From positions 1 to 59,876 of the forward strand of contig CAZSHI010000011.1 of the NCBI GenBank assembly GCA_964606735.1: 59,876 bases of DNA. The letters run 5' to 3'. Position 1 is the first letter of the stretch, and every line of letters begins with the position of its first letter. Below, piece after piece: positions 26,373 to 34,283 of the stretch. The position numbers and the translations under genes were made by a program. Under the pieces are notes generated by a model. It did no database searches. It had not been told where the DNA came from and was given only the letters and a program-made list of their open reading frames with translations. The DNA is from UBA5109 sp964606735. GTDB taxonomy: Bacteria; Pseudomonadota; Gammaproteobacteria; Pseudomonadales; Pseudohongiellaceae.

Positions 26373-27647
26373 TTAATGTGATTTATACTTGCAGCCGTGC
26401 TTCACGTGTTCCTCGTATTCATCCAGGAAGTACTTCAGGCTACTTTGCAGGGGCTCGGCGGCACCGGGTGCCAGGGCACAAAAGGTATTGCCGGGTCCCA
26501 TATAACTGCTCATTTCCCGCAGAATCTCTATATCCTTCATTTCACCCTTGCCCTCTTCCATTTTGTTGAGGATATGCTCAACCCAGGGCAAACCATCACG
26601 ACAGGGTGTACACCAGCCACAGGATTCGTGGGCAAAAAACTTGATTAGGTTGCGTACCATGCCAATAGGACAGGTTTTGTCATCGAGCACTGTCATCAGG
26701 GAGGTGCCAAGGCGGGAACCGGCTTTTGCCACGTCACCCGGAATCATCGGTAAATCCATGTGTTCAGGCATTAGAAAGTCAGTGGAGCCCCCGCCAGGAA
26801 TGAAAGCGCGGAGTTCATAACCATCCTGCATGCCCTTGGCGTAATCCTCAAAAACAGTGCGAAATGTTGTGCCTACCGGTAATTCCCAGCAGCCAGGATT
26901 TTTTACCCGACCACTGACACCGCTCAAGCGCGTGCCGCTTTCCTCACCAAGCCCCAGGCCTTTAAACCATTCCACACCGTAGGTAAGAATCCCCGGGATA
27001 TTGCAGATGGTTTCCACATTGTTAACCAGGGTAGGACGCCCCCACAGACCGCTGACTTGCGGAAATGGTGGCTTGAAGCGCGGATTGGCACGCTTGCCTT
27101 CCAGCGCATTGATCAATGCCGTTTCCTCGCCACAGATATAGCGACCGGCACTGGTATGCAGATAAATATCAAGGCTGAATTCAGATTTCTGGATATTCTT
27201 GCCCAGCATGCCGCCTTCATAGGCTTCGGCTATGGCTTTGAGCAGAACTTCCTCTGCCAGGGTGTATTCGCCACGTAAAAAGATATAGGCAGTGGTTGCC
27301 TGCAGTGCATAAGAAGCAGTAATCATGCCCTCAATCAGCAGATGCGGGTCATTTTCCATCAAGAGACGGTCTTTGAAGGTTCCTGGCTCCATTTCATCAG
27401 CATTGACCACCAGGTAGCGTGGTCCGCCATCGGGCTCAGGAATAAAGCTCCATTTGAGACCGGTATTGAATCCTGCACCACCGCGTCCGCCCAGACCGGA
27501 ATCCTTGACCTGCCCCATCACATCACGAGGCGCCATTGTCATGGCTTTTGCCAGAGACTGATATCCGCCAGCTGCCTGATACTCCTTGAAGTTAAAAGGC
27601 GCCCTGCCGATTTCAATATTTTTGGTTAAGGGGTTCGCTACACTCAT
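26373..27647 (-). CDS. nuoF: NADH-quinone oxidoreductase subunit F
   Basis: NuoF binds NADH and FMN and starts electron transfer. The 424 residues show the FMN/NADH glycine loop GRGGAGFNTGLKW and the GEETALINALEG segment. The 4Fe-4S (N3) cysteines are in SCGWCTPCRDG with a later cysteine in TFCALAPG. E. coli NuoF has 445 residues. It lies 10 bases after nuoE. Confidence 0.97.
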   Translation of the reverse strand: MSVANPLTKNIEIGRAPFNFKEYQAAGGYQSLAKAMTMAPRDVMGQVKDSGLGGRGGAGFNTGLKWSFIPEPDGGPRYLVVNADEMEPGTFKDRLLMENDPHLLIEGMITASYALQATTAYIFLRGEYTLAEEVLLKAIAEAYEGGMLGKNIQKSEFSLDIYLHTSAGRYICGEETALINALEGKRANPRFKPPFPQVSGLWGRPTLVNNVETICNIPGILTYGVEWFKGLGLGEESGTRLSGVSGRVKNPGCWELPVGTTFRTVFEDYAKGMQDGYELRAFIPGGGSTDFLMPEHMDLPMIPGDVAKAGSRLGTSLMTVLDDKTCPIGMVRNLIKFFAHESCGWCTPCRDGLPWVEHILNKMEEGKGEMKDIEILREMSSYMGPGNTFCALAPGAAEPLQSSLKYFLDEYEEHVKHGCKYKSH

Positions 27648-27657
27648 GAATTACTAT

Positions 27658-28170
27658 TTATGCCTTGCTCTTGTGATCAGCAATAATCTGATCAATTTTT
27701 TCAGTTGTCAGGTTTCGGTACAATTCTCGGCCCACCATCATGCTGGGCGCCTTGTCGCAATCACCAAGACAGGGAACCGGAATCAGGGTGAATAAGCCAT
27801 CTTCTGTGGTTTCACCATAATCGATCCCCAGCGTTTTGCTGATGTGTGCTTTTAAATCATCACAACCCAGAATCCAGCAGGCAACGGAGTCGCACAGCAG
27901 AATGACATGTTTGCCGACCGGGCGTCGGAAAATCATATTAAAGAAGGTTGCCACTCCTTCCAGGTCGTCTGGCGGTATATCCAGGTATTCAGCAACTGCC
28001 AGCAGGCTTTCATCGCTAACCCATCCCTGATGTTTCTGTACTATTTTCAGGGCTTCCAGACCGACTGCCTGCGCATAGGGGTAATGCGTTTTCTCATGCT
28101 CGATTTCATGAATTTCCGCTTCCGTCAGTTGTCGGGCTTTCAGGGCGGTGCTGGCAATAATGTTAGTCAT
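27658..28170 (-). CDS. nuoE: NADH-quinone oxidoreductase subunit E
   Basis: This thioredoxin-fold subunit carries the 2Fe-2S cluster N1a next to NuoF. Cluster ligands are CDSVAC (C-x4-C) and CLGDC (C-x3-C). The ATG at 28170 gives 170 residues (E. coli 166) and lies 22 bases after the nuoCD stop. A longer frame to 28233 would overlap nuoCD. Confidence 0.95.
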   Translation of the reverse strand: MTNIIASTALKARQLTEAEIHEIEHEKTHYPYAQAVGLEALKIVQKHQGWVSDESLLAVAEYLDIPPDDLEGVATFFNMIFRRPVGKHVILLCDSVACWILGCDDLKAHISKTLGIDYGETTEDGLFTLIPVPCLGDCDKAPSMMVGRELYRNLTTEKIDQIIADHKSKA

Positions 28171-28192
28171 CGTTGTTGTGCTATCCACATCA

Positions 28193-29995
28193 CTATTTAT
28201 CAACATCCGCCATGACGAAATCCGTTGTGGCAACTACTGCGGTAAAGTCGGCCAGCATCAAATTACGGCTCAAAAACGGAATTGCCTGAATATGAATAAA
28301 GGACGGTGTGCGAATACGGGTGCGATAGGAACCGCTGCCGCCATCATTAATCAGGTAATAAGAGTTAATTCCCTTGGTGGCTTCAATAGCCATGGAAACC
28401 TCTGTCGGATCCATGACAGGCCCCCAGCTCACACTCAGGAAATGATCAATCAGGGTTTCAATATCCTGCTTGGACTTTTCCTTGATTGGTGGTGTGGTCA
28501 AAGGGTGATCAGATTTATAAGGCCCTTCCGGCATATTCTCCAGACACTGGCGAATGATTTCACAGCTCTGGCGCATTTCTTCCACGCGTACCGCAGCACG
28601 GTCATAACAATCGCCATTGACGGCAATCGGGACTTCAAATTCAAAATTTTCATAACCGGAATAAGGACGATTTTTACGGTAGTCCCACTCCAGGCCGGTT
28701 GCACGCAGCGCCGGACCGGTCATGCCCCAGTCATAAGCATCCTGGGTGTTCATTTTGCCGACCCCCATGGTGCGTTGTTTGATCATGGTGTTGGCCATTA
28801 CCATTTTGTCATATTCACGTAGTTTCTTCGGAAACATGTCGACGAATTCGCGAATTCGGACATCCCAGCCTTTGGGCAGATCCTGGGCTACACCGCCAAT
28901 CCGGAACCAGCTCGGGTGCATGCGGCCACCAGTAATGGATTCAATAATGTTGAAGGCTTTTTCACGATCAACGAAGGCATAGAACAAGGGAGACAGTTGT
29001 CCCAGATCCACCGCCCAAGTACCAAAAAAGAGGAGGTGACTACAAATACGGAAAAATTCAGCCAGCATCACACGAATCACCTTGACACGATCGGGCACCT
29101 GGATTCCAGCCATTTTTTCGACTGCCATGACATAAGGCAGGTTGTTCATGACACCACCGAGGTAATCAATCCGGTCGGTATAGGGGATATAGGTATGCCA
29201 GGTCTGGCGTTCGCCCATCTTCTCAGCACCGCGATGGTGATAGCCGACATCAGGAACCACATCGAGGACATACTCACCATCAAGTTGCAGGGCAAAGCGA
29301 ATAACACCATGCGCTGCTGGATGGTTCGGACCAAAGTTCATGAACATGAACTCACTGGTGTCTGATTTACGTTTCAGCCCCCACTCTTCTGGCTTGAACT
29401 TCATGGCCTCCTGTTCATGATCGACGATTTCGTCGTCATGAGAGTAAGGCTCCATTTCTGTCGCACGAGCCGGGTGGTCCTTGCGTAAAGGGTGTCCTAC
29501 CCAGGTAGGAGGCGTATAGATGCGGCTCAGGTTTGGGTGGCCGGTAAATACGATTCCGAACATGTCCCAACATTCCCGCTCATGCCAGTTGGCAGCAGGC
29601 CACAGGCCAATGGCGGTAGGAATATTCAGATCATCTTCATGGAGGGCGACTTTGACGCGGACATCACAATTGCCGGAAAAGGAAATCGGCTGATAAACCA
29701 CTGTGAAATCACTGTCAGGTTGCCCGTCACGATGAATACGTAAACGCTCATCAATCGCGGTTACATCCAGCAGCATCTCAAAACGGGGTTTGGCTTGGTC
29801 GCGCAGGAACTTCAGGACATCCAGGATCTGCTCGCGCCCTACCCAGACCGTCGGCATACCTTCAGCCGTATGCTGACGAACAAAAGAAGATTCTCCAAAT
29901 TTCTGATATAGCTGGGCGATAACCGCTGGAAGTTCGGTTTCACTTTGCTGCAAAGTTGCGGCGGAGGTGTTCAAAATCTTCTCTTCTCTTTCCAA
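28193..29995 (-). CDS. nuoCD: NADH-quinone oxidoreductase fused subunit C/D
   Basis: NuoC and NuoD are fused, as in E. coli (596 residues). Here the chain has 600 residues. The C domain (about 20-190) contains HPNLSRIYTPPTWVGHPLRKDHP. The D domain (about 215-600) begins with MNFGPNHPAAHGVIR and contains the quinone-site histidine loop, plus NYLGGVMNNLPYVMAVEK-like sequence (here DYLGGVMNN) and a C-terminal AVVATTDFVMADVD. The fusion supports a gammaproteobacterial origin. It starts 7 bases after nuoB. Confidence 0.97.
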   Translation of the reverse strand: MEREEKILNTSAATLQQSETELPAVIAQLYQKFGESSFVRQHTAEGMPTVWVGREQILDVLKFLRDQAKPRFEMLLDVTAIDERLRIHRDGQPDSDFTVVYQPISFSGNCDVRVKVALHEDDLNIPTAIGLWPAANWHERECWDMFGIVFTGHPNLSRIYTPPTWVGHPLRKDHPARATEMEPYSHDDEIVDHEQEAMKFKPEEWGLKRKSDTSEFMFMNFGPNHPAAHGVIRFALQLDGEYVLDVVPDVGYHHRGAEKMGERQTWHTYIPYTDRIDYLGGVMNNLPYVMAVEKMAGIQVPDRVKVIRVMLAEFFRICSHLLFFGTWAVDLGQLSPLFYAFVDREKAFNIIESITGGRMHPSWFRIGGVAQDLPKGWDVRIREFVDMFPKKLREYDKMVMANTMIKQRTMGVGKMNTQDAYDWGMTGPALRATGLEWDYRKNRPYSGYENFEFEVPIAVNGDCYDRAAVRVEEMRQSCEIIRQCLENMPEGPYKSDHPLTTPPIKEKSKQDIETLIDHFLSVSWGPVMDPTEVSMAIEATKGINSYYLINDGGSGSYRTRIRTPSFIHIQAIPFLSRNLMLADFTAVVATTDFVMADVDK

Positions 29996-30002
29996 TTAAG
30001 GG

Positions 30003-30644
30003 TTAGGTTTCGTCCGGGCTTCTCAGTTCTGTCGCAGCGATACGGTCTTTGAGGCGGAATTCACGTTGAACGACATTTTTCTCGCGCTCATAGATGCCCT
30101 GGTCATTAATCACCCAGCTAACCGGGCGGCGTTTTTTACCGACGGAATCCTGTAAAAGGTTCAGACCTTGCAAGAGGGCTTCGGGACGTGGCGGGCAGCC
30201 GGACACATAAACATCAACCGGTAGAAACTTGTCGACACCCTGCACAACAGAATAGATGTCGTACATGCCGCCTGAATTGGCACAGGAACCCATGCAGATT
30301 ACCCAGCGTGGCTCCATCATCTGTTCATAAAGGCGCTGTACAACCGGGGCCATTTTGCGAAAAACGGTACCGGCAATAATGATCATGTCGGCCTGACGCG
30401 GCGTGGCTCGGAATACCTCGGCACCGAAACGTGCAATATCGTGACGGCTGGAAATCGCTGTTGCCGCTTCAACGTAACAACAGGACAGACCAAAGTTGAA
30501 AGGCCAGAGGGAGTTTTTACGGCTCCAGGCGATCATGTCTTCCAGCGTGGTCATGATCACATTTTTGCGAATGTGATCGTCAAACTGGTTCATCCCGGGG
30601 CTGGGAGAATGAGTATCTTCAGGTTTGACCAGTTCCCAACTCAT
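30003..30644 (-). CDS. nuoB: NADH-quinone oxidoreductase subunit B
   Basis: NuoB holds cluster N2, the last iron-sulfur cluster before quinone. The adjacent cysteine pair in GLSCCYVEAATA and the later cysteines in MGSCANSGGMY and VSGCPPRPEALL form the site. The 213 residues are close to E. coli NuoB (220). Its ATG overlaps the nuoA stop by one base. Confidence 0.97.
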   Translation of the reverse strand: MSWELVKPEDTHSPSPGMNQFDDHIRKNVIMTTLEDMIAWSRKNSLWPFNFGLSCCYVEAATAISSRHDIARFGAEVFRATPRQADMIIIAGTVFRKMAPVVQRLYEQMMEPRWVICMGSCANSGGMYDIYSVVQGVDKFLPVDVYVSGCPPRPEALLQGLNLLQDSVGKKRRPVSWVINDQGIYEREKNVVQREFRLKDRIAATELRSPDET

Positions 30645-31114
30645 TAATGGCCTCCGTGATGAGCGTCTTGGTGCTTCTCGGCTTTATCGTGTTTAGGCTT
30701 GATGTTAACAACGCCACCCTTGCCCAGTGTGTTCTGAAGGTCCATACGCTGACGTTCTGTACGCCATTCAAGCGCGCCTGAACGCCACAGATAAATAAGA
30801 CCGGCTATCAGGATGGCAATAAAAATGAAGACTTCAATATAACCAAGCCAGCCGGTTTCACGTATTGATATGGCCCAGGCAATCAGAAAAACGGCTTCCA
30901 GGTCAAAGATAATGAAAAGAATGGCCGTCAGATAAAAAGGAACAGAAACCTTGAATTGCGCCGAACCGACCGAAAGCTGACCGGATTCGTAGACTTCATG
31001 TGTTGCATGGTCTTTGCGTTTTTGTCCCAGCAGATGTGAGACTGCCGTCAGGGCGACGATTAGTACAATGACGATTGCAGAATATAGTACCAGTGGGAAG
31101 AGGTCGATATTCAA
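30644..31114 (-). CDS. nuoA: NADH-quinone oxidoreductase subunit A
   Basis: This is the first gene of the operon. The 156-residue membrane subunit has three helices (about 7-28, 60-85, 92-112) and the conserved acidic loop YESG near the junction with the quinone site. A His/Lys-rich tail (KPKHDKAEKHQDAHHGGH) extends beyond the third helix. Confidence 0.95.
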   Translation of the reverse strand: MNIDLFPLVLYSAIVIVLIVALTAVSHLLGQKRKDHATHEVYESGQLSVGSAQFKVSVPFYLTAILFIIFDLEAVFLIAWAISIRETGWLGYIEVFIFIAILIAGLIYLWRSGALEWRTERQRMDLQNTLGKGGVVNIKPKHDKAEKHQDAHHGGH

Positions 31115-31165
31115 ACTACTAAACTCGTTTTACAGTTGTGGATTTGGGTCTATTTTCGGGCGAGC

Positions 31166-31171
31166 ATTATA
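31166..31171 (-). promoter_or_regulatory. -10 element of the probable nuo promoter
   Basis: A perfect TATAAT lies on the minus strand about 50 bases upstream of nuoA. At a 17-base distance there is only a poor -35 (TAGATT), so an activator may be needed. It stands in the 127-base gap between sthA and nuoA. Confidence 0.5.
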
Positions 31172-31197
31172 TGCGAACATCCGCTGCTAATCTATTA

Positions 31198-31242
31198 ATA
31201 ATGGCGGCTGATTAGATTTTTTTTCATCACGCCGGCCATTAT
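31198..31242. repeat. Large inverted repeat between sthA and the nuo promoter
   Basis: ATAATGGCGGC (31198-31208) is the reverse complement, with one extra base, of GCCGGCCATTAT (31231-31242). The 22-base loop contains an eight-base T run on the plus strand. The right arm reaches the sthA stop codon. On the minus strand no T tract follows the second arm, so it is a poor terminator for sthA. It may instead be a regulatory site near the nuo -10. Confidence 0.5.
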
Positions 31243-32633
31243 CAGAATACTCTATTATAGCCATCATAGGCAGCAACTTTATAGGCTTCTGCCATGGTGG
31301 GGTAGTTGAATGTGGTATTCATAAAATATTTCAGGCTATTGGCCTCACCTTTCTGGCTCATGATAGCCTGACCAATATGAACAATCTCCGAGGCCTGCGC
31401 TCCGAAGCAGTGGATTCCGAGGATCTCGAGCGTGTTGAAATGAAAAATTATCTTTAGCATGCCAACTTCTTCACCGGTAATCTGTGCGCGTGCAATATTG
31501 CGAAAATAGGCCTTGCCGACTTCGTAGGGTATTTTCTTTTCCGTCAGTTCTTCTTCATTCAGGCCAATGGTGCTGATCTCGGGTATCGTATAGATGCCAC
31601 TGGGGATGTCTCTTATAAAGAAAAACTCATCGGGATTGACGATGGCATTGCAGGCTGCCCTGCCCTGGTCAAAGGCTGCGCTGGCCAGTGAGGGCCAGCC
31701 GATTACATCACCAGCTGCATAAATATTATCCACAGCTGTCTGGTAATGCCCATTAACAGCCAACTGCCCCCTGCTGTTGGCCTCAAGACCGACCGCTTCG
31801 AGATTGAGCCGGTCTGTATTACCGGTTCGTCCATTGGCCCACAAGACGATGTCGCTCTTGATTTTTTTACCGGATGCCAGATAGGTGACCACCGAGTCTT
31901 CGGCGCATTCCATTTTTTCGAAATGTTCCTGATGATGACAACGGACACCTAGATTGCCCAGGTGATAACTGAGGGCATCGGAAATTTCACTGTCGAGAAA
32001 TGAAAGTAGCGAGCTGGCAGGGTTGATCAGCTCAACACTGATGCCCAGGCCGGCAAAAATGGAAGCGTATTCGCAGCCAATAACCCCTGCGCCGATGATG
32101 GTGACACGACCGGGCGTGTGATTCAGTTTGAGGATGGTGTCGCTGTCGAAAACCCGGGGGTGGGCAAAGTCGACAAAGTCCGGGCGATAGGGTCGGGAGC
32201 CGGTGGTGATGATGAAGTAATCGGCCTGAAGTTGGCTTTTCTTTTTGCCATTGACGACTTCAATGGTGTTTTTATCAATGAAATGTGCCGTTCCGTAGAT
32301 GACGGGAATGTTGTTGCGCTCATAATTCGAGGTGTGCATGCTGAGCTGCTCGTCAACGGCGTGTTCGGCATGCTTGATAATTTGTTCAAAACCGGCTGTT
32401 TTGACATCGGCCAGGTCACGAAACATGGGGTTACTGTTGAGTACCAGCAACTGACGCACGGAATTACGCAGCGCCTTGGATGGAATGGTGCCGTGATAGG
32501 CCGAATTTCCGCCGAGACGGGGCTGCTCGCAAATCATGGCCACTCGATGCTTTGATTTGGCGGCGTTCATTGCTGCCGACTCCCCTGCCGGGCCGCTACC
32601 GATGACAATGATTTCGTAGCTTTGCTTGGACAT
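31242..32633 (-). CDS. sthA: Soluble pyridine nucleotide transhydrogenase (Si-specific)
   Basis: SthA is a cytosolic FAD enzyme that moves reducing equivalents between NADPH and NAD+. The 463 residues have an FAD loop GSGPAGESAA (12-21), a second dinucleotide loop GAGVIGCEYA, and the C-terminal dimerisation domain. In place of the disulfide CxxxxC of related lipoamide dehydrogenases it has GGNSAYHGTIPSKALR with no cysteine, as expected for SthA, which is not a disulfide oxidoreductase. E. coli SthA has 466 residues. It lies 32 bases after gap. Confidence 0.95.
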   Translation of the reverse strand: MSKQSYEIIVIGSGPAGESAAMNAAKSKHRVAMICEQPRLGGNSAYHGTIPSKALRNSVRQLLVLNSNPMFRDLADVKTAGFEQIIKHAEHAVDEQLSMHTSNYERNNIPVIYGTAHFIDKNTIEVVNGKKKSQLQADYFIITTGSRPYRPDFVDFAHPRVFDSDTILKLNHTPGRVTIIGAGVIGCEYASIFAGLGISVELINPASSLLSFLDSEISDALSYHLGNLGVRCHHQEHFEKMECAEDSVVTYLASGKKIKSDIVLWANGRTGNTDRLNLEAVGLEANSRGQLAVNGHYQTAVDNIYAAGDVIGWPSLASAAFDQGRAACNAIVNPDEFFFIRDIPSGIYTIPEISTIGLNEEELTEKKIPYEVGKAYFRNIARAQITGEEVGMLKIIFHFNTLEILGIHCFGAQASEIVHIGQAIMSQKGEANSLKYFMNTTFNYPTMAEAYKVAAYDGYNRVF

Positions 32634-32665
32634 GTTTCCCTGGGAGTGGCCTTTTTCGGTTGGGT

Positions 32666-34141
32666 TTATATGTTCAGGTCTTCGTTTTCCGGGTAGGTCA
32701 GGTAATTGACACCGGCCATTTTCGAGACCATACGCACAACCTGGCTGCTGTAGCTGAACTCGTTGTCATACCACAGATATAGGATCATGTTCTTGCCCTG
32801 CACCTTGGTTGCCGTGGCATCCAAGGTGGCGGCTTCTCGCATGCCAACGAAATCGCTGGACACGGCATCGGGAGACTCCGTGTAACCAATCTGGTTTTGC
32901 AGTGGGGAATGCAAGGCGATATTGCGCAAAAATTCATTGATCTCATCACGCGTGGCTTCTTTTTCCAGGGTCAGACTCATGATTGCCATGGAGACATTGG
33001 CTACGGGCACGCGCACCGCATTTCCGGTGAGTTTGCCCTGCAGTTCAGGCACGGCCTTGGCCACCGCTGTTGCTGCTCCCGTTTCAGTCAGCACCATGTT
33101 CAGCGCAGCACTGCGGCCACGACGGTCGGCTTTGTGATAGTTGTCTATCAGGTTCTGGTCATTGGTATAGGCATGGACAGTCTCAACGTGACCATGCACC
33201 ACTCCGTAACGCTCGTTGATCAGCTTCAGCACCGGGGCAATTGCATTGGTTGTACACGATGCGGCAGAAATGATCTTGTCGTCCGGGGTGATCATGTCAT
33301 GATTGATCCCTGAGACAATATTTTTCAGATCTCCTTTGCCCGGAGCCGTCAACATGACCTTACTGACACCCTTAGATTTCAGGTGCAGGGAGAGCCCGGC
33401 TTCATCCCGCCATTTGCCGGTATTGTCGATGACGAGAGCATCACTGATGCCATATGCGGTGTAATCCAAGGTATCGGGACCATCGGAATAGATAAAGTGG
33501 ATGATGTTGCCGTTGGCAATGATGCGGCTGTTTTCCTCATCAACACGCACCGTACCACCAAAAGGTCCGTGCACGGAATCATTACGTAATAGATTGACAC
33601 GTTTGAGCAGGTCGCCTTCTCCGCTTTTTCTTACGACTACAGCACGCAGTCGCATGACCTGACCATTGCCGGTCTGCTCCAGCAGAAGGCGGGTCAGCAA
33701 GCGGCCGATACGGCCAAAGCCATAAAGAACGATGTCGGTGGGCTTTTCAATAGGTTTGTAATTGACACCGACCAGATGGGACAGTTCCTTGCTGACAAAG
33801 GCATCAATATCGGGTTTGTGCTCATTGGCTTCACACAGCTCCATGTATTTGACGGTCAGTTTGCCCAGGTCGATTTGAGAAGGGCTGAGCTTGAGTTTGC
33901 AAATGGCTTCAAGCACAGGGTGGCTTTCGAATTCAGACAGCTCGTTACGGGCGACTTCTCGAATGCGGCGATGTGATTTCATCAGGTAGGTGGTAGAGCG
34001 ATTGTTCAGGGCACGACCGTAAAGAAAGGTCTGTACGCCTTTTTTGTGTTCCAGCATCCCGATCATGGGGATCATTTGCTGGGCAAGGGCTTCCCTTGCT
34101 TTCCAGTCACCAAAATAATCGTCTACGCTTGGTCTTACCAC
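32666..34141 (-). CDS. gap: Glyceraldehyde-3-phosphate dehydrogenase, long form
   Basis: The enzyme oxidises glyceraldehyde 3-phosphate with NAD(P)+ to 1,3-bisphosphoglycerate. This 491-residue protein has a normal GAPDH core from about residue 135: nucleotide loop YGFGRIGR (140-147), catalytic Cys296 in SAASCTTNA and His323 in ETVHAYTND. The roughly 135-residue N-terminal extension is helical and charged and has no motif I recognise. Long GAPDHs of this type occur in Pseudomonas next to mfd, as here. Whether it works in glycolysis or gluconeogenesis cannot be told. Start is GTG at 34141. Confidence 0.93.
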   Translation of the reverse strand: MVRPSVDDYFGDWKAREALAQQMIPMIGMLEHKKGVQTFLYGRALNNRSTTYLMKSHRRIREVARNELSEFESHPVLEAICKLKLSPSQIDLGKLTVKYMELCEANEHKPDIDAFVSKELSHLVGVNYKPIEKPTDIVLYGFGRIGRLLTRLLLEQTGNGQVMRLRAVVVRKSGEGDLLKRVNLLRNDSVHGPFGGTVRVDEENSRIIANGNIIHFIYSDGPDTLDYTAYGISDALVIDNTGKWRDEAGLSLHLKSKGVSKVMLTAPGKGDLKNIVSGINHDMITPDDKIISAASCTTNAIAPVLKLINERYGVVHGHVETVHAYTNDQNLIDNYHKADRRGRSAALNMVLTETGAATAVAKAVPELQGKLTGNAVRVPVANVSMAIMSLTLEKEATRDEINEFLRNIALHSPLQNQIGYTESPDAVSSDFVGMREAATLDATATKVQGKNMILYLWYDNEFSYSSQVVRMVSKMAGVNYLTYPENEDLNI

Positions 34142-34188
34142 AATGCCTTCCTGTATCTGTCGTGTTAGGGTTGATTTGGACGGCGCGT

Positions 34189-34218
34189 ATTATCTTAGGA
34201 AGTGTTTAATAAGTCCAA
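34189..34218 (-). promoter_or_regulatory. Probable promoter of gap-sthA
   Basis: On the minus strand, -35 TTGGAC (34213-34218) and -10 GATAAT (34189-34194) are separated by 18 bases, about 48 bases upstream of the gap start. It lies in the 142-base divergent gap with mfd. I found no comparably good promoter for mfd. Confidence 0.5.
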
Positions 34219-34283
34219 CCTACAGGATAAATAAGCAAATTTGTGACATGATAGCGCCCTTTTTTTAAACAGCCAGAGTTATC

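Noticed and set aside
28148..28822. Plus-strand frame of 224 codons over nuoCD and nuoE
   Set aside because: It lies antisense to the conserved NuoD C terminus and the start of NuoE, and has no recognisable motif.
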